Shown piece by piece: positions 1-9,186 of a stretch of 64,000 bases of DNA. The DNA lies in contig NZ_FOSZ01000001.1 of NCBI RefSeq assembly GCF_900114415.1, positions 992,001 to 1,056,000 on the forward strand, given 5' to 3'. The position numbers were made by a program, and so were the translations under genes. The notes below the pieces were generated by a model. It saw only the letters and a program-made list of their open reading frames with translations. It did not search any database and was not told the origin of the DNA. The first letter of the stretch is position 1. The number at the start of each line of letters is the position of its first letter. The DNA is from Shimia haliotis (GTDB lineage: Bacteria > Pseudomonadota > Alphaproteobacteria > Rhodobacterales > Rhodobacteraceae).

Positions 1-415
1 CCGCGTCGTCGGCCTTAACAACCAGCTTCTCCAGCTTGATACCCTTCAGCTCAACTTCCGGAATTTCCGGCAGCGCTTCATAGGACATTTCGACTTCAAC
101 GTCGGAACCCGGCTTCCACTCTTCGCCGTTTTTCATCTCAACTTTCGGCTGCAACGCAGGGCGGTCGCCGCTGTCTTCAAAGTGCTTGTTCATCGCACCG
201 TCAACAGCTTCCTGCATCGCTTCACCCAGCAGACGCTCACCGAACTGCTTGCGCAGGATCGGCATTGGCACTTTGCCTTTGCGGAAACCTTTCATTTCGA
301 TTTCCGGCTGCGCTTCAACCAGCTTTTCTTTAACTTTGTCGTCCAGCTCCGCTGCAGTCACAACGATGTTGTAGCCGCGCTTCAGACCTTCGTTCAGCGT
401 CTCGGTGACCTGCAT
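1..415 (-). CDS. tig: Trigger factor, N-terminal part (runs off the left edge)
   Basis: Ribosome-associated chaperone and peptidyl-prolyl isomerase that binds nascent chains at the exit tunnel. The reverse strand translates from an ATG at 413-415 into [19 protein letters not shown] and continues open for 138 codons to the window edge. It contains the ribosome-docking signature of the family, seen here as [20 protein letters not shown] around residues 40-60. A GGGG tract 7 bases upstream serves as ribosome binding site. The PPIase and C-terminal domains lie outside the window. A hairpin sits in the leader. The identification is firm from the signature; nothing can be said about the missing two thirds. 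Confidence 0.93.
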   Translation of the reverse strand, partial: MQVTETLNEGLKRGYNIVVTAAELDDKVKEKLVEAQPEIEMKGFRKGKVPMPILRKQFGERLLGEAMQEAVDGAMNKHFEDSGDRPALQPKVEMKNGEEWKPGSDVEVEMSYEALPEIPEVELKGIKLEKLVVKADDA

Positions 416-436
416 CAGGATACCCCATAAGTAGCG

Positions 437-460
437 GTGCGCGGGACTCACCCCGCGCAC
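437..460 (-). promoter_or_regulatory. Inverted repeat in the tig leader
   Basis: A perfect 9-bp inverted repeat (gtgcgcggg / cccgcgcac) with a 6-base loop lies about 20 bases before the trigger factor start. It has no T-run on its 3' side on either strand, so it does not look like a terminator. If transcribed it would fold close to the ribosome binding site. Its role is unknown. Confidence 0.4.
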
Positions 461-521
461 GGTCAAAAAAATCTGGCCTCTTCTAGTTGCCACAGCCCGG
501 CGGCGCAAGGGCAAAGGCCGC

Positions 522-561
522 AAAAAGAGACCCGCCCGGCAGGTTCTCTGCCGGGCGGGTC
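522..561 (-). terminator. Rho-independent terminator of the porin gene
   Basis: A perfect 14-bp GC-rich stem (548-561 with 529-542) and a 5-base loop are followed on the minus strand by a run of T (522-526). It lies 27 bases past the porin stop codon. Confidence 0.85.
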
Positions 562-587
562 GCCTCATGTTTCACAGACTGGTGAAA

Positions 588-1709
588 TTACCAGAACCAA
601 CGCCCGCCAATGCCCCAGACACCGACATCCTCATAGCTCACACCCGGTTCTTCATACTGGTGCTGACGATAGCTGACATAGACCTCCATATTGGCGCTTT
701 CGATCACCTGGGTGCCTTGCAAGCCCCATGTGAACCCGTTGTCGCCGGAAATCACACTGTCATTGCCCCAAAAGAAGTCCGCCGAGAGGCGGGTTTCGCC
801 CCAGCTGAGCCAGTCGCGCCGCACACCGAGTTTGGTATAGACATAGTTGCTGCCCAACCCGCTGTTGTCACGCCACCCCGCAACCAACGTACCATTGATG
901 CCGCTGTCCAGATGCAGCGCGCTGAACGAGCCAACGACGCTTGTGTTGTCAGGATTGCCGTTGGCGCCATCAACCCAGCCCGCACCAAGGCGGCCGGAAT
1001 ATTTCATGCCGCCTCTATCTGCATCATAAAACAGAGAAATATCATAGTTCAGATCGTCCGCACCGCTGACAAGAATATTCTCACCGACCGAGGCACCAAC
1101 CGCGAAGCCTCCACCAAAGCGGGGCGTGTCATAGCGCAGGCGTCCCAAACGCCCGCCGTCAAAGTCGTTGAAAACGCCGCCGACCGTGCGCCCGGGGTTG
1201 GTCGCACCAGTTCCCGCGACGCGGAAAGAATACCCCGCCGACAAGTCCGAGATTGACCGCGTCGAGATGAACCCGGTTCCGGAGAGATCCGCTCCGGCCA
1301 TGCCGTCTGTCGACATGCTGCCCTGACCCAGAGAGATGGTCCCGAAGTTGCCTTCGTAAATGAATTCGACCTTCCGCAGGCTGGCGCGGGTGTAGTTTAG
1401 GAAATCGGGATCCGGTGTGCCCTGACTGATACTGGTCGCACCCCGAATGCCCAGCGCCGTTTCAAAATTGAATTTCAACGTTCCTGACGCCATCCCGGTT
1501 TCCCACCAAAGGCCGATCCGGCTTGGCGCGTTCGAGTTGTCGACAAGTTGCGTGTTGGTTGAGAACCCGTCATCCACACTGACAATGATCGGGTTCAGAA
1601 AGCCATAAAACCGCGCGTTGTTTTCCTGAGCGGAGACCGTGCCCGCCGCCATAACAAACGCACCGGCCGCGGCGCCTTGGCCAAGGCGCATTAGAATTGA
1701 TTGATGCAT
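588..1709 (-). CDS. Outer-membrane porin (Rhodobacter-type, trimeric beta-barrel)
   Basis: Protein of 373 residues predicted to form a general diffusion pore. The first 27 residues form a Sec signal peptide ending TVSA before QENNARFYGFLN. The rest is glycine- and aromatic-rich with alternating hydrophobic residues typical of beta strands, and it ends in GGRWFW; a terminal aromatic residue is the usual signal for BAM-mediated assembly. The start at 1709 is preferred because GGGAG lies 7 bases before it; the ATG two codons upstream is too close to that site. The gene is monocistronic with its own terminator. Substrate preference cannot be read from sequence. It is distinct from OmpA-type proteins, lacking a peptidoglycan-binding tail. 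Confidence 0.85.
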   Translation of the reverse strand: MHQSILMRLGQGAAAGAFVMAAGTVSAQENNARFYGFLNPIIVSVDDGFSTNTQLVDNSNAPSRIGLWWETGMASGTLKFNFETALGIRGATSISQGTPDPDFLNYTRASLRKVEFIYEGNFGTISLGQGSMSTDGMAGADLSGTGFISTRSISDLSAGYSFRVAGTGATNPGRTVGGVFNDFDGGRLGRLRYDTPRFGGGFAVGASVGENILVSGADDLNYDISLFYDADRGGMKYSGRLGAGWVDGANGNPDNTSVVGSFSALHLDSGINGTLVAGWRDNSGLGSNYVYTKLGVRRDWLSWGETRLSADFFWGNDSVISGDNGFTWGLQGTQVIESANMEVYVSYRQHQYEEPGVSYEDVGVWGIGGRWFW

Positions 1710-2060
1710 ATCCATTCTCCCGAAACAATTTGGCTAAATTCCCTTTGATCCTACGCGTCTCTTTCTAGCAGGTCAAAAAAACCGCGACTCCTATTTTCAA
1801 CAGTGTGACCCGCTTGCATCCCCACTCTATCGCCCACCAGGACCGCCCCAAGGCCCGCTGGCTCAAAAGGCTTGAGCGCCAATTGTATCAGCGGACACGC
1901 CTCTAAAACCAAACTGATACAAACCTTACAAAACTCTCCTTTCCGCAATTCTTTAGTGACACAAACCTCCGCCAATCTGGGCCCACTCCGTTTTGAGGTG
2001 CCGGGGTCTCCGCACCCTGAACAGGACCGAAACATATTTAGTGAGGAAAGGGTCGCACAG
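1710..2060. other. Divergent intergenic region, porin / RTX gene
   Basis: About 350 bases between two divergently transcribed genes, so promoters of both should lie here. Open frames in this stretch are extensions or shadows of the flanking genes. I see no palindrome or repeat that I can name. Confidence 0.4.
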
Positions 2061-3497
2061 ATGGCATTTAGATTTCTTAAACCATTTTCGACGTCGTTGG
2101 ATTGGAACGGGCACGCCAAACGCGCGGAAAAAACCGCGTCTCGGCGCGACGTCGAAGAGGAAAACCGCAGCCCTAGGCGGCGCGAAGAGGACCGCTCGGA
2201 AAACGATGCGCTTCAAGACACTTCGGATAGCAGTCGCCGGGAAGGCGAAACCCGTGAGGAGGAGCGGCCAGAACCAACCGAACCGACATTCGTTATCGAC
2301 GATAACATGGCCGCACGGTTCAATTCTTTTCTCAACATTCTCTCACCATTCTCGCCCTTGATCCCAAATGGCCTGAATATCACGCCAGCGAGCATCTGGA
2401 TGGATTGGGGAGGACAGAACGAGTTTCACGGCACGGACGGCGTCGATCGTGCCTGGGGGCTTTGGGGCGATGATGACATCTATCTCTACGATGGCAACGA
2501 CGTGGCCTATGGCGGTGCTGGCAATGACTTCATTCTCGGTATGGATGGCAATGACGAGCTTTATGGCGGCATCGGCAGCGATGTGATGGTCGGAGATGTG
2601 GGCAATGATACGCTCGACGGGGGTCACGGAAATGATATTCTGCTTGGTGGTCACGGAAACGACATGTTCCGTGGTGGCGAAGGGGATGACCGCATTGAGG
2701 GCGGCGAAAATTTCGACGTTGTTCACGGTGATGGCGGCGATGACAGCATCGACGGCGGCAACGGAAACGACTTGCTTTGGGGCGATGAGGGCGCGGACAC
2801 TATCATCGGAGGAGATGGCAACGACCAAGTCTTTGGTGGCATCGGCAATGACCTGCTTCAGGGCGGATCAGGCGACGACCACATGGAGGGCGGCGGCGGT
2901 GCCGATGTCATGGTCGGGGCGCAGGGCAACGACTACATGAATGGCGGTGCCAGCAACGACAGGATGGATGGCGGCAGCGGCAACGACGAGATGAACGGCG
3001 GAACCGGTGATGACCAGATCGAAGGAGACTCCGGCAGCGACACTATTCGCGGCGGCGATGGCAATGATGAATTGTTCGGTGGTCTCGGGAACGATTACAT
3101 TCAAGGTGGAACCGGCAATGATGCCATTTATGGCGGTACAAACGAAGACGGCGAGATCGGCGACTATATGATCGGCGGGACGGGTTTCGACGTGTTCTAT
3201 TTTGAAACCGGAGACAGCGGCGGAACGTCCGGCGGGCCAATGGATGTGATCGAAGATTTCGTTTCCGGAGGTGACTTGCTTGTGTTTCAGGACTTTGCCG
3301 GAGCGACCTATCTTGGCGAACAAGACGGCTTCTCAAACTCTCCGGGCGCAGAGGTCTACTTTGAGCAGAGCCAAAGTGACATCTACGGCGCGGTCACGAA
3401 CATCTACGTGCGCGACGACAACGGACTCACTGCGGACCTGTCTCTGACACTAATCGGACATGTCGACCTGACTGCGAACGACATGTTCCTCTTCTAA
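2061..3497 (+). CDS. RTX-type calcium-binding repeat protein
   Basis: Secreted repeat protein of 478 residues. Residues 1-100 are highly charged and lack an N-terminal signal peptide. Residues about 143-358 are 24 uninterrupted nonapeptides of the GGxGNDxxx type, which bind calcium and fold as a beta roll. The last 100 residues resemble the C-terminal region used for type I secretion (MDVIEDFVSGGDLLVFQDF). The start at 2061 is chosen for the GAGGAAAG site 11 bases upstream; the frame stays open further up but has no such site. No type I exporter genes lie nearby, so export would depend on a transporter elsewhere. There is no protease, lipase or cadherin domain, so an adhesin or surface-layer role is inference. 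Confidence 0.85.
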   Translation: MAFRFLKPFSTSLDWNGHAKRAEKTASRRDVEEENRSPRRREEDRSENDALQDTSDSSRREGETREEERPEPTEPTFVIDDNMAARFNSFLNILSPFSPLIPNGLNITPASIWMDWGGQNEFHGTDGVDRAWGLWGDDDIYLYDGNDVAYGGAGNDFILGMDGNDELYGGIGSDVMVGDVGNDTLDGGHGNDILLGGHGNDMFRGGEGDDRIEGGENFDVVHGDGGDDSIDGGNGNDLLWGDEGADTIIGGDGNDQVFGGIGNDLLQGGSGDDHMEGGGGADVMVGAQGNDYMNGGASNDRMDGGSGNDEMNGGTGDDQIEGDSGSDTIRGGDGNDELFGGLGNDYIQGGTGNDAIYGGTNEDGEIGDYMIGGTGFDVFYFETGDSGGTSGGPMDVIEDFVSGGDLLVFQDFAGATYLGEQDGFSNSPGAEVYFEQSQSDIYGAVTNIYVRDDNGLTADLSLTLIGHVDLTANDMFLF

Positions 3498-3551
3498 GCA
3501 AAGCTTCGGAGCCGGCTTTCCAGTCGTCTCTGAACACAATGCCCAATCAGG

Positions 3552-3588
3552 AAAAAAGCGCGCAAAGATTATTTTGCGCGCTTTTTTT
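3552..3588. terminator. Bidirectional terminator between convergent genes
   Basis: A perfect 15-bp inverted repeat (3552-3566 with 3573-3587) carries A-runs on the left and T-runs on the right, so it works for the RTX gene on the plus strand and the response regulator on the minus strand. Confidence 0.85.
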
Positions 3589-3600
3589 GGCACGCGACAA

Positions 3601-4317
3601 CTAGTCGAAGATATACCCCAGCCCCCGCACCGTTCGAATGGTCTCAGGTTTCGTTGGATGCACTTCGATTTTGCGACGCAAACGGGAAATACGGAGGTCG
3701 ATCGAGCGGTCATAGTGCTCCCAACCTCGATCATGGGCCTGTTCCAGCAATTGATCGCGATTAAGGACCCGCCCGCGGTTTTGGGCAAAAACGCGCAAGA
3801 GGCTGAACTCCATCGCGGTAATCATGATTTCCGTGCCATCTTCGGCAAACAGTTTCGCGCCATCGAGATCAAGTCGACAACGACCAAAGGGAACCGTTCC
3901 ACCCGTTTTGGCCTTCTTGGTTGTTGAGGCATCGGACACGTCCAGCCGACGCAACGCCGCCTTAATACGAGCTTCAAGCTCGCGCAGGTCTACCGGTTTG
4001 GCCACATAATCGTCAGCGCCCATTTCCAGTCCAACGATACGGTCAACAACTTCGCCGGCCGCCGAAAGCATGATGACAGGGATCATCGAATCTGCGCGAA
4101 GCTCTCGCAAAGCCGTGAGGCCGTCGGTTCCTGGCATGTTGATGTCGAGAACAATGATGTCTGGCGGGCTCGCGGCAACTGCAGCAAACATCGCGTCCGC
4201 ATGTTCGGCCTCAACCACGGAAAACCCCCGCTCCGTGAAATACTCCGCCAGCATTTCGCGCAGATGAATCTCGTCGTCGCAAACGAGAACCGTCTTTTTG
4301 TCCATCCCAGACATCAC
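3601..4317 (-). CDS. OmpR/PhoB-family response regulator
   Basis: Two-domain transcription regulator of 238 residues. The receiver domain (about 8-125) has the acidic pocket DD at 14-15, the phospho-acceptor Asp58 in IIVLDINMPG, and the conserved Lys in YVAKPVD. A winged-helix DNA-binding domain fills about 140-238 and ends with the typical IRTVRGLGYIF. The listed start is a GTG whose last bases overlap the TGA of the kinase gene upstream (GTGA, 4 bases); the next codon is an ATG and could be used instead. Coupling to the kinase implies that they form one signalling pair. The regulated genes are unknown. Confidence 0.9.
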   Translation of the reverse strand: MMSGMDKKTVLVCDDEIHLREMLAEYFTERGFSVVEAEHADAMFAAVAASPPDIIVLDINMPGTDGLTALRELRADSMIPVIMLSAAGEVVDRIVGLEMGADDYVAKPVDLRELEARIKAALRRLDVSDASTTKKAKTGGTVPFGRCRLDLDGAKLFAEDGTEIMITAMEFSLLRVFAQNRGRVLNRDQLLEQAHDRGWEHYDRSIDLRISRLRRKIEVHPTKPETIRTVRGLGYIFD

Positions 4318-7300
4318 TTCCGACCTCCATGATCCGACAGGTGTTCAACCAGTTCAGCCAGTTCATCGCGCAGAATTGGTTTCTCGATATGCGGCTTTTG
4401 ATACTGCGAAAAGAAACGATAGGCGTCGCTGCCAAGTGTGTCACCGGTCACAAACCCGATCCGGTCCGCGTACTGTGGAAGGGTGTCTGCGATTGCCTTG
4501 TAAAGCTGCGCGCCATTCATGTCCGGCATCTTGAAATCGCTGAGCACAAGATCGAACGCTTCATGCGCCAGGAGTTCCAGAGCGAAACGGGGATCGGTTG
4601 CGAGAACAGGTTCACAGTTCAGGTCTTCGAGCATATCGCAGAGCAATTCCCCGACGATTTCCTCGTCATCCACGACCAGAACACGACGGGCAAGAGCCTC
4701 TGCATTTGTGCTTTGCACCTCGTCGCTCATAGGCTCTGGCCCATTGGGCAGATCCAGACGCACAAAGAAACTCGTCTTTTCTCCCTCGTCCGATTGCAAT
4801 TCCAGTCGCCCCCCATGGGCGTCAATAATCCTGTGGCTAAATGCCAGACCAATCCCTGTTCCTTTACCGACATCTTTTGTCGTGAAAAACGGTTCGAAAA
4901 TGCGTGCTTGTATCGCCTCCGGAATTCCCGGGCCATTGTCTCTTATCTCGACAACCGACTGCTGGGCCGCGCCGTCAAAATAGGACCGGATCAACAACTC
5001 GCCCGCACTGCCCATTGGGGCGAGCGTATGTTCCGCATTCACAATCAGGTTCGAAAAAACTTGCACCAACTGGTCGGCATCACCGGAAATGTCCGGCAAA
5101 GTCTCATCCAAATCGGTGATGACGTTTGTCCCGTTGGCCCGCAACCCATAGCCAGCAACATCCAGCGCCGCTAAGGCAATATCATTCAGCGAGCACCGTT
5201 CCACTTTGGTGGGCCGTTGCCGCGCCATGGCAAGAAACGCACGTACAATTCTGGAACTGCGTTCGGCCGCTTCGGCAATGCGATCCACGCGTTTACTTAG
5301 CTTTTCGTCTTTAAGCCGCCCTTCCAGCATCTGGGCGTATCCAACAATAATGGACAAAGGGTTGTTGAGTTCATGCGCCACCCCTGCCAGCAATTCTCCC
5401 AAGGCCGAGAGCTTTTCTGATTGGTGCGCCGCCTCACGTTGCTGCTGTAACTCTTCCTGCATCGCCAGAAGATCCGAAATGTCCCGCGTCGAGGACACAA
5501 TCACTTGTTCCCCTTTGTACTCTGTCACGCGCGCCGCTGTGATGCCTTGCATAACAGACCCGTCGCCGCGCAGAAATTGTACACGGTAGTCATCAAGAGA
5601 GCCCGTCGGCAACAAGGCATCCAGATAGGCCTGGCGGTCCTGCGGGGTTAAGAAAAAGCTCAGGGTGCTTTCAATGTTCCCAAACCGTTCCCGCGAGAGC
5701 GGCGGGCAATAGATGATTTTGCCGTCGTCGATCCTCGAAACGAGGAAATTTGCAGGGCAAGCCTCGACAATCTTGTGCAAAAGAAGGTCCGCCTCCCGCT
5801 GCTCCGCTTCTGCACGGCGCTGTTCGGTGACGTCCACAAACGAAAGAAGATACCGCTCCTTTTCCGTCCAATGGGTCGAGGCAAGCAACGTGCGCCCATC
5901 CCTCAGATGAATGGTTTCGCCCTTTCGAAACTCGGTTGCAAAATGATCGAGATCGACAATGTAGTTCTCTGGCGTCACACCATCCGGTACTTTGATCACT
6001 CCGCCTCGCACCAATCGGCTCCACAGGCCGGAAAGTGTCTCTCCTGTGCGCGGCGGTTCTATGGTGTCAAAAAACAGGTGTCTGAGGCGCCTATTGCCAA
6101 GCACGAACCCCGCGTCTCGATCAAAAACGGCGATACCCTCTTCCAAAGACTGAAGGGTGTCGTTCAGAGTTTGCAGACTTCGCTGCTCCGCTTCTTTGAG
6201 CGCTGTTGTGTCCGTCACCACGACAACGCGCCCGTCATCTTCGGTCACAGCCCGTTCAACAAGATAATGCCGGCCGTTTCTGAAATAGACCTCCATCGGC
6301 TCAAGGTTTTCCCGTTGATTGTGAATGGCCTGCGCAAACAACTCGCCACCACGGTCTCCGACTTCTTGCCCGGCAATGGCCTGGATTTGTGGTGCCAATG
6401 CCAAGAACCGCTCACTGTCAGACAGCGCCAGAAGCTCCGCAGGTCTATATCCGAATGGAGAGGAAAATGCCTCGTTGCAATGAAACAAATTCCCGTCTGC
6501 TTCCTCAATGGCAACGCCAACAGGCAAACGGGCAACCGCATCTGTAAAGAGCCGTTCAGCGCGCAGCTGATCCGTCACATCCTCAAGCGTTAGCAATCGG
6601 CCTTGTAGCACCGTGTCATAGACGTTTCCGACGATCTCGCGACCGTTTGCACTGGTAATTGAAAAGCCCTTCGCAGCGGTTCGGATCAAATGGCTAAGGG
6701 CGTCCCGCAACTCTTCCTGCGCCATTCCTTCCGGAGCACGAAAAGTTCCCTTTTCGATAGATCGTTCATAAACCTCTGAAATCGGGATTCCGGGCTCAAC
6801 AAAGACTGCGGAGGGATCGGTCATTTCTCGAAACCTCCGGTTCGAGAAGACGAGCCGATCATCATCGTCGATCAATGCGATACCGAACTCTACATCATCG
6901 ATCACTTTGTTCAGGAGTTCCCGCGCGCGGGCCTCGGTCGTGCGCTCATGGGTGATGTCCTTGACGTTGCCAACCAATCCGCCGTCGCTCAATCTCGAAA
7001 GTCTGATCTCACGCTCTGTGCCATCGGCAACACTCACTTCGATCCTTGCGGTTTCCACTGATTTCAGCGCGGCAAGAAAGGCGCCCATGCCGTTTTCTGC
7101 GCCGCGCAGAATCTTCACACGGCCGCTGGCTACTGCACACCCGATGATATCCTGCATCGGAGTCCCTGGCACCAATAGATCACTGTGGGGACCAAGCATC
7201 TGGGCGTAGCTTTTGTTGGCAAGAACCAATGCCAAGTCTCGATCAAACAGAACAAACCCTTCTTCAAGCATGTCAACGGCCTCCGAGACCGAAGAAAGAG

Positions 7301-7328
7301 AATTGCGTGCGTCTGTGCGTGTCGTCAT
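4314..7328 (-). CDS. Soluble hybrid histidine kinase with five PAS-like modules and a C-terminal receiver
   Basis: Sensor kinase of 1004 residues without any membrane segment, so it should sense a cytoplasmic or diffusible cue. Five PAS-like modules follow one another at about 15-120, 132-250, 260-375, 390-500 and 515-625. They share motifs such as EEGFVLFDRDLALVLANKSY. The HisKA domain carries the phospho-acceptor His652 in GVAHELNNPLSI. The ATPase domain has the N box (NLIVNAEHTL, about 761), DNGPGIPE and GKGTGIGLAF. A receiver domain at 880-1000 has DD at 888-889, Asp931 in VLSDFKMPD and Lys983. The next gene encodes an OmpR-type regulator overlapping by 4 bases. Phosphate could therefore pass to Asp931 as an internal brake or sink, or to the partner regulator. 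The ligand or cofactor is unknown. Confidence 0.9.
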   Translation of the reverse strand: MTTRTDARNSLSSVSEAVDMLEEGFVLFDRDLALVLANKSYAQMLGPHSDLLVPGTPMQDIIGCAVASGRVKILRGAENGMGAFLAALKSVETARIEVSVADGTEREIRLSRLSDGGLVGNVKDITHERTTEARARELLNKVIDDVEFGIALIDDDDRLVFSNRRFREMTDPSAVFVEPGIPISEVYERSIEKGTFRAPEGMAQEELRDALSHLIRTAAKGFSITSANGREIVGNVYDTVLQGRLLTLEDVTDQLRAERLFTDAVARLPVGVAIEEADGNLFHCNEAFSSPFGYRPAELLALSDSERFLALAPQIQAIAGQEVGDRGGELFAQAIHNQRENLEPMEVYFRNGRHYLVERAVTEDDGRVVVVTDTTALKEAEQRSLQTLNDTLQSLEEGIAVFDRDAGFVLGNRRLRHLFFDTIEPPRTGETLSGLWSRLVRGGVIKVPDGVTPENYIVDLDHFATEFRKGETIHLRDGRTLLASTHWTEKERYLLSFVDVTEQRRAEAEQREADLLLHKIVEACPANFLVSRIDDGKIIYCPPLSRERFGNIESTLSFFLTPQDRQAYLDALLPTGSLDDYRVQFLRGDGSVMQGITAARVTEYKGEQVIVSSTRDISDLLAMQEELQQQREAAHQSEKLSALGELLAGVAHELNNPLSIIVGYAQMLEGRLKDEKLSKRVDRIAEAAERSSRIVRAFLAMARQRPTKVERCSLNDIALAALDVAGYGLRANGTNVITDLDETLPDISGDADQLVQVFSNLIVNAEHTLAPMGSAGELLIRSYFDGAAQQSVVEIRDNGPGIPEAIQARIFEPFFTTKDVGKGTGIGLAFSHRIIDAHGGRLELQSDEGEKTSFFVRLDLPNGPEPMSDEVQSTNAEALARRVLVVDDEEIVGELLCDMLEDLNCEPVLATDPRFALELLAHEAFDLVLSDFKMPDMNGAQLYKAIADTLPQYADRIGFVTGDTLGSDAYRFFSQYQKPHIEKPILRDELAELVEHLSDHGGRK

Positions 7329-8541
7329 CGGATATGGCTCGCCTTGCTGTTATTGCTCCAGCTTCTCCCGTGATAGGGTTCCAAAGCGCAGAGAGCTTCA
7401 AGCCAACCCGATTTTCTATTCTAGGTCACTACCTCGATTTGTATCAATTGTGTCATCGCCAGCACAAATTTCGCCCCCACGCGGGAGCCGGCAACGACGG
7501 TCCAATCGACAGCTTCGCGCAATTTTCAGGCGGGCCTGTCGCCAACGGGTTGCGCCCTATGCACCGATCCCCCGAGACGTCTTCAAATTAAGCTTAGCTT
7601 GTTCTTCAAATGGGGGGGAAGAGGTCCCGATTATTCGGACTGTTAAGCGCTTCTGTTATGGTGCGTGCGGGGAAGGTTTCATGCCACCAATTTCGGGCCC
7701 CAACCTTACCAATATGCCTCCTAGGGTGTCTTGCGCTCAACAGAAGCATGCGATCGTTCGGAATTACAGAACCTCTTCCCGTCCTTGACGACACGTCGAA
7801 CCTTGAAGCCATCGTTGATGTCTTTGAGATAGAAGGCCTCCTGCATGAATGGTCGTTACAGGCCTTTGACGAGGATGTTGCCAAGGCATCTGCCGCCCCC
7901 CCCAAATCGAGACACGCACCTTTGCATGGAAGAATGTCGAGTTCATCCTGATCGGGTGAACTGCCTGCCTAAGTCGGTTCACAATGTCTCTGTCGGGCCG
8001 TATTTGGCGTTTGGCCCAGCCTGCAAAGACGACCAGAAGAAGCAACCCTCCCTGACCGGCCCCAACGTGAAATCGCCGCACCCGATCTGATCGGGCGGCT
8101 CAGTAATCATCTTTCGTGCAGATACGGCAAGACCGGATACACCGGTGCCAAATTTCCGGCTTTCAGAGAAAGCTGAAAGTGCGGCCCGAAGAATGCAACA
8201 AGACGAAGCATGAAAATGTGAAATACATATCCAATGTTCATTCGCGCGGATCAGGTATCGCATCTCGGGTTCCGTGGCTTGGGTCCACGGGCTTATAGGC
8301 GAGGCGTCGACACAAGCTCCCGCCGCCATTCAAAACTATCCGCTCTTTTTCAGAAACGATCCGCCTTGACCTGCCCCTCCCCGAAAGTCGCCTGTTCGAG
8401 ACAGTATGGTTGCGGGAGCTCGCAAGCGCCGATGTCGACCAGAATTGAAGTGCCGCATTTAACCGTTTTCGGCCCATAGCCGCCATCGGCAGCTACCGGT
8501 ATTAACGGCCGATTTTGACATCTCGACACCAATCGCAAGCC
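7329..8541. other. Gene-poor region with probable decayed mobile DNA
   Basis: About 1.2 kb without a convincing gene. Short open frames on both strands overlap one another, lack ribosome binding sites and resemble nothing I know. At 8209-8223 there is an exact 15-base match (catgaaaatgtgaaa) to the 3' end of the truncated recombinase gene at 22603-22617, and about 45 bases before it align loosely. This suggests an eroded integrase end. The first 250 bases should contain the promoter of the kinase operon. Confidence 0.45.
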
Positions 8542-9186
8542 CTACCAATCCACGTCAAATTTCCGCACCACGGCCTGAACCTGTGCATCTGAAAGAGCTT
8601 TATGTTGCGTCCCTCGAAGCAATAGCGCCAGTTTCGCCGTCTCTTCGAGCTCCTCCATAGCATAGGCCGCCGCCCAAAGGTCCTTTCCTGCGACAACCGG
8701 GCCGTGATTTGCCAGTAGCACCGCTGAGCGTTTGCCAGCTAGGCCACGGACAGCTTCGCCCATTGCCGCATCTCCCGGCAAAAAAAATGGCAGCAGCTTC
8801 ACCTTGCCCAGCCGCATAATCCCGTATGGTGTCAACGGTGGCAGAGCGTTGTCCGGATCAGTTTCCGGCAACATCGACAGCGCAACCGAATGGCTGGAAT
8901 GCAAATGCACCACTGCTCCGGTGTGGGACCGCGTATCGTAAAAGGCACTGTGCAGGGGGATCTCTTTCGTTGGCTTGTCGCCCGACAGGTGGCGCAAGTC
9001 CTCACTCAGGTGCGAAATTCGCGCAGGATCCAAAAAACCCATGGACGATCCCGTAGGCGTCACCAGATAGCTCCCATCTGACAATTTGACAGAAATATTT
9101 CCAGATGCGCCGCAGGTTAGCCCACGATCAAACATCGATCTGGCGATGCGGCAAATATCTTCGCGTGCCCGCGTGGCTTCCGTCAT
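8542..9186 (-). CDS. otnC: OtnC-like class II aldolase, 3-oxo-tetronate 4-phosphate decarboxylase
   Basis: Protein of 214 residues in the class II aldolase/adducin family. The metal-binding set is visible: Glu75 in KEIPLH, His94 and His96 in VVHLHSSHS, and His161 in LLANHGPVV. The N-terminal GLTCGASGNISVKL (about 22-35) is the substrate phosphate loop. In the OtnC group such enzymes decarboxylate 3-oxo-tetronate 4-phosphate to dihydroxyacetone phosphate. The gene overlaps otnK by 4 bases (ATGA), the pairing known for OtnK-OtnC, which is the main reason to prefer this call over fuculose- or ribulose-phosphate aldolase. It is the last gene of the operon. Confidence 0.8.
   Translation of the reverse strand: MTEATRAREDICRIARSMFDRGLTCGASGNISVKLSDGSYLVTPTGSSMGFLDPARISHLSEDLRHLSGDKPTKEIPLHSAFYDTRSHTGAVVHLHSSHSVALSMLPETDPDNALPPLTPYGIMRLGKVKLLPFFLPGDAAMGEAVRGLAGKRSAVLLANHGPVVAGKDLWAAAYAMEELEETAKLALLLRGTQHKALSDAQVQAVVRKFDVDW

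Noticed and set aside
437-460. Hairpin before tig as a terminator
   Set aside because: No T-run on the 3' side of the stem on either strand.
2487-3134. Tandem DNA repeats in the RTX gene as a non-coding repeat or CRISPR-like array
   Set aside because: The 27-base period is simply the nonapeptide code; units differ in third positions and there are no spacers.
7606-8081. Three overlapping frames of 99-113 codons (both strands) in the gene-poor region
   Set aside because: They exclude one another, lack ribosome binding sites and show no homology that I can recall; possibly decayed transposon DNA but not assignable.
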